Source of the DNA: a virus
Strand: one strand, 5' to 3'
Virus record (IMG/VR): IMGVR_UViG_3300046512_000131
Coordinates: 1 to 31,649 of that record
Length of the DNA: 31,649 nt
This document shows, piece after piece, positions 28,181-31,649 of this stretch; the stretch's first letter is position 1, and each line of letters opens with the position of its first letter. The notes under the pieces are model-generated. The model ran no database searches, was not told where the DNA came from, and saw nothing but the letters and a program-made list of their open reading frames with translations. The translations under genes and the position numbers were made by a program.

Positions 28181-28879
28181 ATGGACCTGACCGAACTGTA
28201 TCGCCGGCTGGCCGTAGGCGAGCTCTCCAACCTGTCTCTGGCTGAGGGCGGGGTGATCGACGAGGAGAAGAAGGCGGAGATCGTGCTGTACGCGAACTCC
28301 GGTCTGAAGAAGCTCTACACGCGCTTCCTCTTGAAGGAGGACTCGCTGTTCATCGACGAGCAGATCGGAAACAGGACCAACTATCCCCTCGACAAGAAGT
28401 ACGCCCTGTCAAACACCGACGTGAGCGATCCTTCTCCGCGGTACATCAACGACATCGGCAGGCCCTTCACCAACGACGTGATCAAGGTGATGGCCGTCTA
28501 TGACGGCCACGGCTGCAAGCTGCCGATCAACGATCCCAACCGACGCAACAGCGTCTACACGCCTCAGCCTGCCCTGCTTCAAATTCCTCACCCCATCCCC
28601 GGCGCCCCGCTGGGGATCCTATACCAGGCGTCTCACACCGAACTTTTGGTGTCGACGCCTCTCCAAGTTCTGGAGCTTCCCGAGTTTCTGACGGGAGCGC
28701 TCACGGCTTTCGTCGCAAGCAAGGTGTTCAGCCACATGAACACCCAAGAGAGTACGGCTAAAGCCGCAGAGCATCTCAGAAATTACGAGTCAATCTGTAT
28801 TGAAACGCTCGAACAAGACCTGGTGCCGGTTGCTTCGTTGACCGGTGAAGCCCGCTTTGTGAAGAATGGTTGGGTCTAA
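28181..28879 (+). CDS. N4 gp67-like structural protein candidate (232 aa)
   Basis: Lies between the terminase and the appendage gene as N4 gp67 does. Begins MDLTELYRRLAVGELSNLSL with LYANSGLKKLYTRFLLKED, a pattern common to phage neck or adaptor proteins (VLYANSGLKKLYTRF). The C-terminal part has a helical EHLRNYESICIETLEQD segment. Probably a head-tail connector or tail-associated protein; function inferred by position. Confidence 0.88.
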   Translation: MDLTELYRRLAVGELSNLSLAEGGVIDEEKKAEIVLYANSGLKKLYTRFLLKEDSLFIDEQIGNRTNYPLDKKYALSNTDVSDPSPRYINDIGRPFTNDVIKVMAVYDGHGCKLPINDPNRRNSVYTPQPALLQIPHPIPGAPLGILYQASHTELLVSTPLQVLELPEFLTGALTAFVASKVFSHMNTQESTAKAAEHLRNYESICIETLEQDLVPVASLTGEARFVKNGWV

Positions 28880-28882
28880 GAT

Positions 28883-31648
28883 ATGCCTGCTGCACCCCTC
28901 TTTGGTACTGTCGCCGCTGGTCCCGAAGGTCTCATCGATCGGATGATCGGTGAAGAATACGAGATCGTTAAGTCCGTCGCGGAGGACATGCAGAAGCTGG
29001 ACGATTTCATCGCGGACTGGGGCGCGTTCAGCAGCTTGGCTGAACTCCAGGCCGCCATGCTCGCCGCTGCGAATGTGTCCAACAATGCTGCCCAGGTCGC
29101 TGGACAGGCTCAGACCACCGCTGTGGACGTCAGAGACCGCTTCGCGGGCTATGCCGCATGGGCCGTCGGTACGGCTACTGGTGGCCCCAGCAGTGATGGC
29201 CTCTACCCGTTGGTGCCGACGGCCGGGGGTTCGGCGGTGCTGGTTCCCAGTCCGGCCCTCCTGGCGGCTCGAATTTCTCGAGCATCGCTGGGTTACATCA
29301 CGCCCCAGGCGTATTCAGCCGTGGGCGATGGAACGGCTGATGACCGTGCAGCCCTGGCGGCCGCCGACGCAGCGGCGGTTTCGGCAGGGTCTACCTTGCT
29401 GATCACCAAGCCGCACAAGATCGGTTCTAATCTCACCCTGAACGCCCCGCTGAAGATCCTGCCGGGCGGTAAGCTAATCCGCTCCAACCCGGTCAATCTG
29501 ACCATCACGGGCGAAATCGAGGCCGGTCACTACCCTATCTTCGGTGGCTGGGTGGCCGACGAAGCGCCCCGCGTGTTCGTGGCGGATGATAAGCTCGCGT
29601 TCACGATCACCAAGGGCCAGACCGTGCGTCCTGAGTGGTTCGGTGCGTTCGGCGACGGCACCACCAACGACAAGCCTGCCTGGCAGCGCCTGGCCTATGC
29701 TGCCCCAGATGCAGTGAGCATCGTCTGCCGGCGTAAGGCCACCTATCTGTTCGATAGTGGGGGCCTATGTGACCGCATCGATCGACCCTCGCACGCCATG
29801 TTCACGCTCCGAGGCTGGGTCGACTTCGACCTGAATGGTTCGACTCTGCGTCTGGCCGACAACACCCACTATTGCCTGATGTACTTCGCAGGCACGGACG
29901 CCCAGGCCACCGTCAATCGGTTCTTTCACATGCACGGCGGCGGCATTCTGGATGGCAACCGAGCCGGAAACGAGGCGCAGTACGAATACCAGCGAACGCA
30001 TGGCGGCTCGTCGTCCAACAAGGGCTACGGTCGACTGATCGTCATCCAGGGCTACGAACAAGTGCTGGTCGAAAACGTCCTGGTCATCAACACCATCCAC
30101 GTCGGCGTAGACGCCAGAAACTGCGAGACCACGACGTTCCGCGACGTTCGGGCTCGTGGTGGCTACCCGATGAAGTGGACCGTCCATACCGACCAGGCCC
30201 ACTATTTCGCGGCCCGGAACAACTACATGGGGCGCTCCTTCTTCCGAGGGATCGACTGCGAGGGCGGCTCGCACCACATCACTGCTCACACGGACATCAA
30301 CGACCTTGATCCGGTCGTCGCTAGCAGAACTGCCTGCTACATCGACGGGTATAATGGACTGAACTGGTCCGAGTCTGGTATCCACGTAGAAGAAAGCGAA
30401 GAGATTAAGATCACCAACATCGACATGAAGCTCGATGACGCAGCCTATAGCAGCGACAATGTTGGCGATATCTTCATCCGAGCCAACTCTAGACGAGCCG
30501 GTATCAAGCACTTGACTGTGGCCATCTCCAATGTGTCGATGGAAAACGGCATCGTCCAAGTATACAGCGAGATGGGCAACGCCGATAACCGTCCTGGTCG
30601 GGTGTCCCTGACCAACGTCCACGTCACCAAGACGATCGGCGGCCTGATGGTCGAGCCTCAGATCAAGGCCCCTGATGGGGATCTGATCAACTGTTCGGTC
30701 CGGGGGACGGTCGAGAACCCGATCAACGATCTGGCCATCACCGCGACTTCGGCCATGCAAACCACGGTCGATTACAGCCAGGGTGTGCAGATCTACCGCC
30801 GTTTCCACGGCGAGGTCCTCCACACGACCGGCGACGCCATCAAGACCGGTGGCCAGGTGGCTCAGGTCGACGCCCTTATCGACGGGGCCACCGTGGGCAT
30901 CCGACCTCGGTTCGCTGTCGAGGTTCGGGGAACGATCTCGAACGTCCAGAAGAACGCCATCTCGTCGAGCTATACCGACGGCTATATCCGGGTTCTGGGT
31001 GCTCGCATCGAGAACTGGGGGCTCAACACCGCTGCCCCCTACGCCGAGCGTGCAGCCATCGGTGGTGCTGACACCAACGGCGATGGTGCTGCGTGCGGGG
31101 TCATCGAGCTCCGAGACGTGACCTTTGTCCGGACGGACGCCAACTGCCACAATCAGGCCCTTCGTGCGACGCACAGCGGCCAGGTTTCGACCAGCCGAGG
31201 CTGTATCGCTTCGGCCGGCATGTTGGGTCAGCAGGGCACCAGCGGTGCCATCGGGAGCCTAGAACCGTTCATCGGCGAGGAAACGATCACGACCAGCCAA
31301 GTGGTCCTTACGACCGACAACGACAACGTCGGTCAGCGGATTGCCTGGCAGGCCTACAAGCTCGTTCACTTGGCTCTAACGACGGGGCAGACCCTCACCC
31401 ACATGCGATCTTCGAGCACCGATGCGCTGTCCCTCAAGGGGACCTCCTTCGTCATCATGATCGACAACGCCAACGTCACCTTCGACTTCACTCAGCCCAA
31501 AGTCGTTCGAGTCGTCGGTGCGTTGAACGAAATCTCGTACCCCCTTCGTCACACGAGCAAAACGACCTGGACCCCTACTGCAGGGTCCTGGATGCGGGTC
31601 ACCTGGACTGGCTCCGGTTGGTTCTGTGAGACCGCGGACGCCGCCTAG
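28883..31648 (+). CDS. Tail appendage/tailspike with beta-helix (N4 gp66 position)
   Basis: A 921 aa protein, close to N4 gp66 in size and place. Residues 1-100: alpha-helical attachment domain (EYEIVKSVAEDMQKLDDFIA). Around 145 and 250 are the pectate-lyase-superfamily openings YSAVGDGTADDRAALAAADA and FGAFGDGTTNDKPAWQRL, leading into a right-handed beta-helix (repeats such as MHGGGILDGNRAGN, VENVLVINTIHVGV, TTFRDVRARGG) up to about residue 750. A C-terminal beta-domain follows. Likely binds or cleaves surface polysaccharide. It ends at TAG one base before the window end and is complete. Confidence 0.92.
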   Translation: MPAAPLFGTVAAGPEGLIDRMIGEEYEIVKSVAEDMQKLDDFIADWGAFSSLAELQAAMLAAANVSNNAAQVAGQAQTTAVDVRDRFAGYAAWAVGTATGGPSSDGLYPLVPTAGGSAVLVPSPALLAARISRASLGYITPQAYSAVGDGTADDRAALAAADAAAVSAGSTLLITKPHKIGSNLTLNAPLKILPGGKLIRSNPVNLTITGEIEAGHYPIFGGWVADEAPRVFVADDKLAFTITKGQTVRPEWFGAFGDGTTNDKPAWQRLAYAAPDAVSIVCRRKATYLFDSGGLCDRIDRPSHAMFTLRGWVDFDLNGSTLRLADNTHYCLMYFAGTDAQATVNRFFHMHGGGILDGNRAGNEAQYEYQRTHGGSSSNKGYGRLIVIQGYEQVLVENVLVINTIHVGVDARNCETTTFRDVRARGGYPMKWTVHTDQAHYFAARNNYMGRSFFRGIDCEGGSHHITAHTDINDLDPVVASRTACYIDGYNGLNWSESGIHVEESEEIKITNIDMKLDDAAYSSDNVGDIFIRANSRRAGIKHLTVAISNVSMENGIVQVYSEMGNADNRPGRVSLTNVHVTKTIGGLMVEPQIKAPDGDLINCSVRGTVENPINDLAITATSAMQTTVDYSQGVQIYRRFHGEVLHTTGDAIKTGGQVAQVDALIDGATVGIRPRFAVEVRGTISNVQKNAISSSYTDGYIRVLGARIENWGLNTAAPYAERAAIGGADTNGDGAACGVIELRDVTFVRTDANCHNQALRATHSGQVSTSRGCIASAGMLGQQGTSGAIGSLEPFIGEETITTSQVVLTTDNDNVGQRIAWQAYKLVHLALTTGQTLTHMRSSSTDALSLKGTSFVIMIDNANVTFDFTQPKVVRVVGALNEISYPLRHTSKTTWTPTAGSWMRVTWTGSGWFCETADAA

Positions 31649-31649
31649 G

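Noticed and set aside
29765-31174. 469-codon minus-strand frame opposite the appendage gene
   Set aside because: Antisense shadow of the beta-helix gene; the plus frame has strong pectate-lyase-like openings.
1-31649. CRISPR array, insertion sequence or transposase
   Set aside because: No regularly spaced repeats with unique spacers and no transposase motifs were seen.

Overview
This window reads as about 31.6 kb of an N4-like podophage (Schitoviridae type). The evidence is gene content and order. There is a two-subunit T7-like RNA polymerase (the N4 RNAPII arrangement, gp15/gp16). Next to it lie an Ig-like capsid decoration candidate (N4 gp17 position), a MoxR-type AAA ATPase with a vWA/HExxH partner (N4 gp24/gp25 position) and a member of the N4 Gp49/Sf6 gp66 family. 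At the right end are a gp69-like protein, the large terminase, a gp67-like protein and a large beta-helix appendage protein (N4 gp69-68-67-66 order). Base composition is GC-rich with ordinary Shine-Dalgarno sequences, so a GC-rich Pseudomonadota host is likely; I cannot name the host.

Layout. From 1 to 22.2 kb everything is on the minus strand: a long, tightly packed early/middle-type operon starting at 22217 and running leftward. Many genes overlap as ATGA, GTGA or TGATG. It opens with small membrane proteins and many tiny unknown proteins. RNAP1 (14794-13943) and RNAP2 (12729-11518) follow, each preceded by an intrinsic terminator. Then come a structural/enzymatic cluster (Ig-like protein, two small beta-rich proteins, an SGNH hydrolase), a KGG stress-type protein, the AAA ATPase and vWA pair, a dCTP deaminase-type enzyme, small unknowns, an excisionase-like protein, a tyrosine integrase and a winged-helix protein. 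From 22.4 kb to the right end everything is on the plus strand: a small gene, a winged-helix regulator candidate, about 740 bp of hairpin-rich non-coding DNA, a Tad2-like (DUF2829) protein, the Gp49-family protein and the packaging/appendage genes. The divergent region 22218-22470 holds several compact hairpins and is the likely control point between the two arms.

Most interesting points. (1) A complete-looking integrase with an overlapping excisionase gene sits in an otherwise N4-like genome. Between int and the next gene there is a 140 bp gap flanked by two pairs of GGGACAATT repeats spaced about one helical turn, which looks like an attP. N4-like phages are usually lytic, so this suggests a temperate N4-like phage or prophage. 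(2) A Tad2-like domain predicts an anti-Thoeris (possibly anti-CBASS) function. (3) A macro-like phage protein carries at its N-terminus a segment that looks lifted from family A DNA polymerase. (4) A structured non-coding region, repeated promoter-like motifs and a recurrent ATCCTGA leader before start codons are not explained by the genes.

Functions are inferred from sequence patterns recalled without database searches. Gene calls are much firmer than functional calls for the many small proteins.
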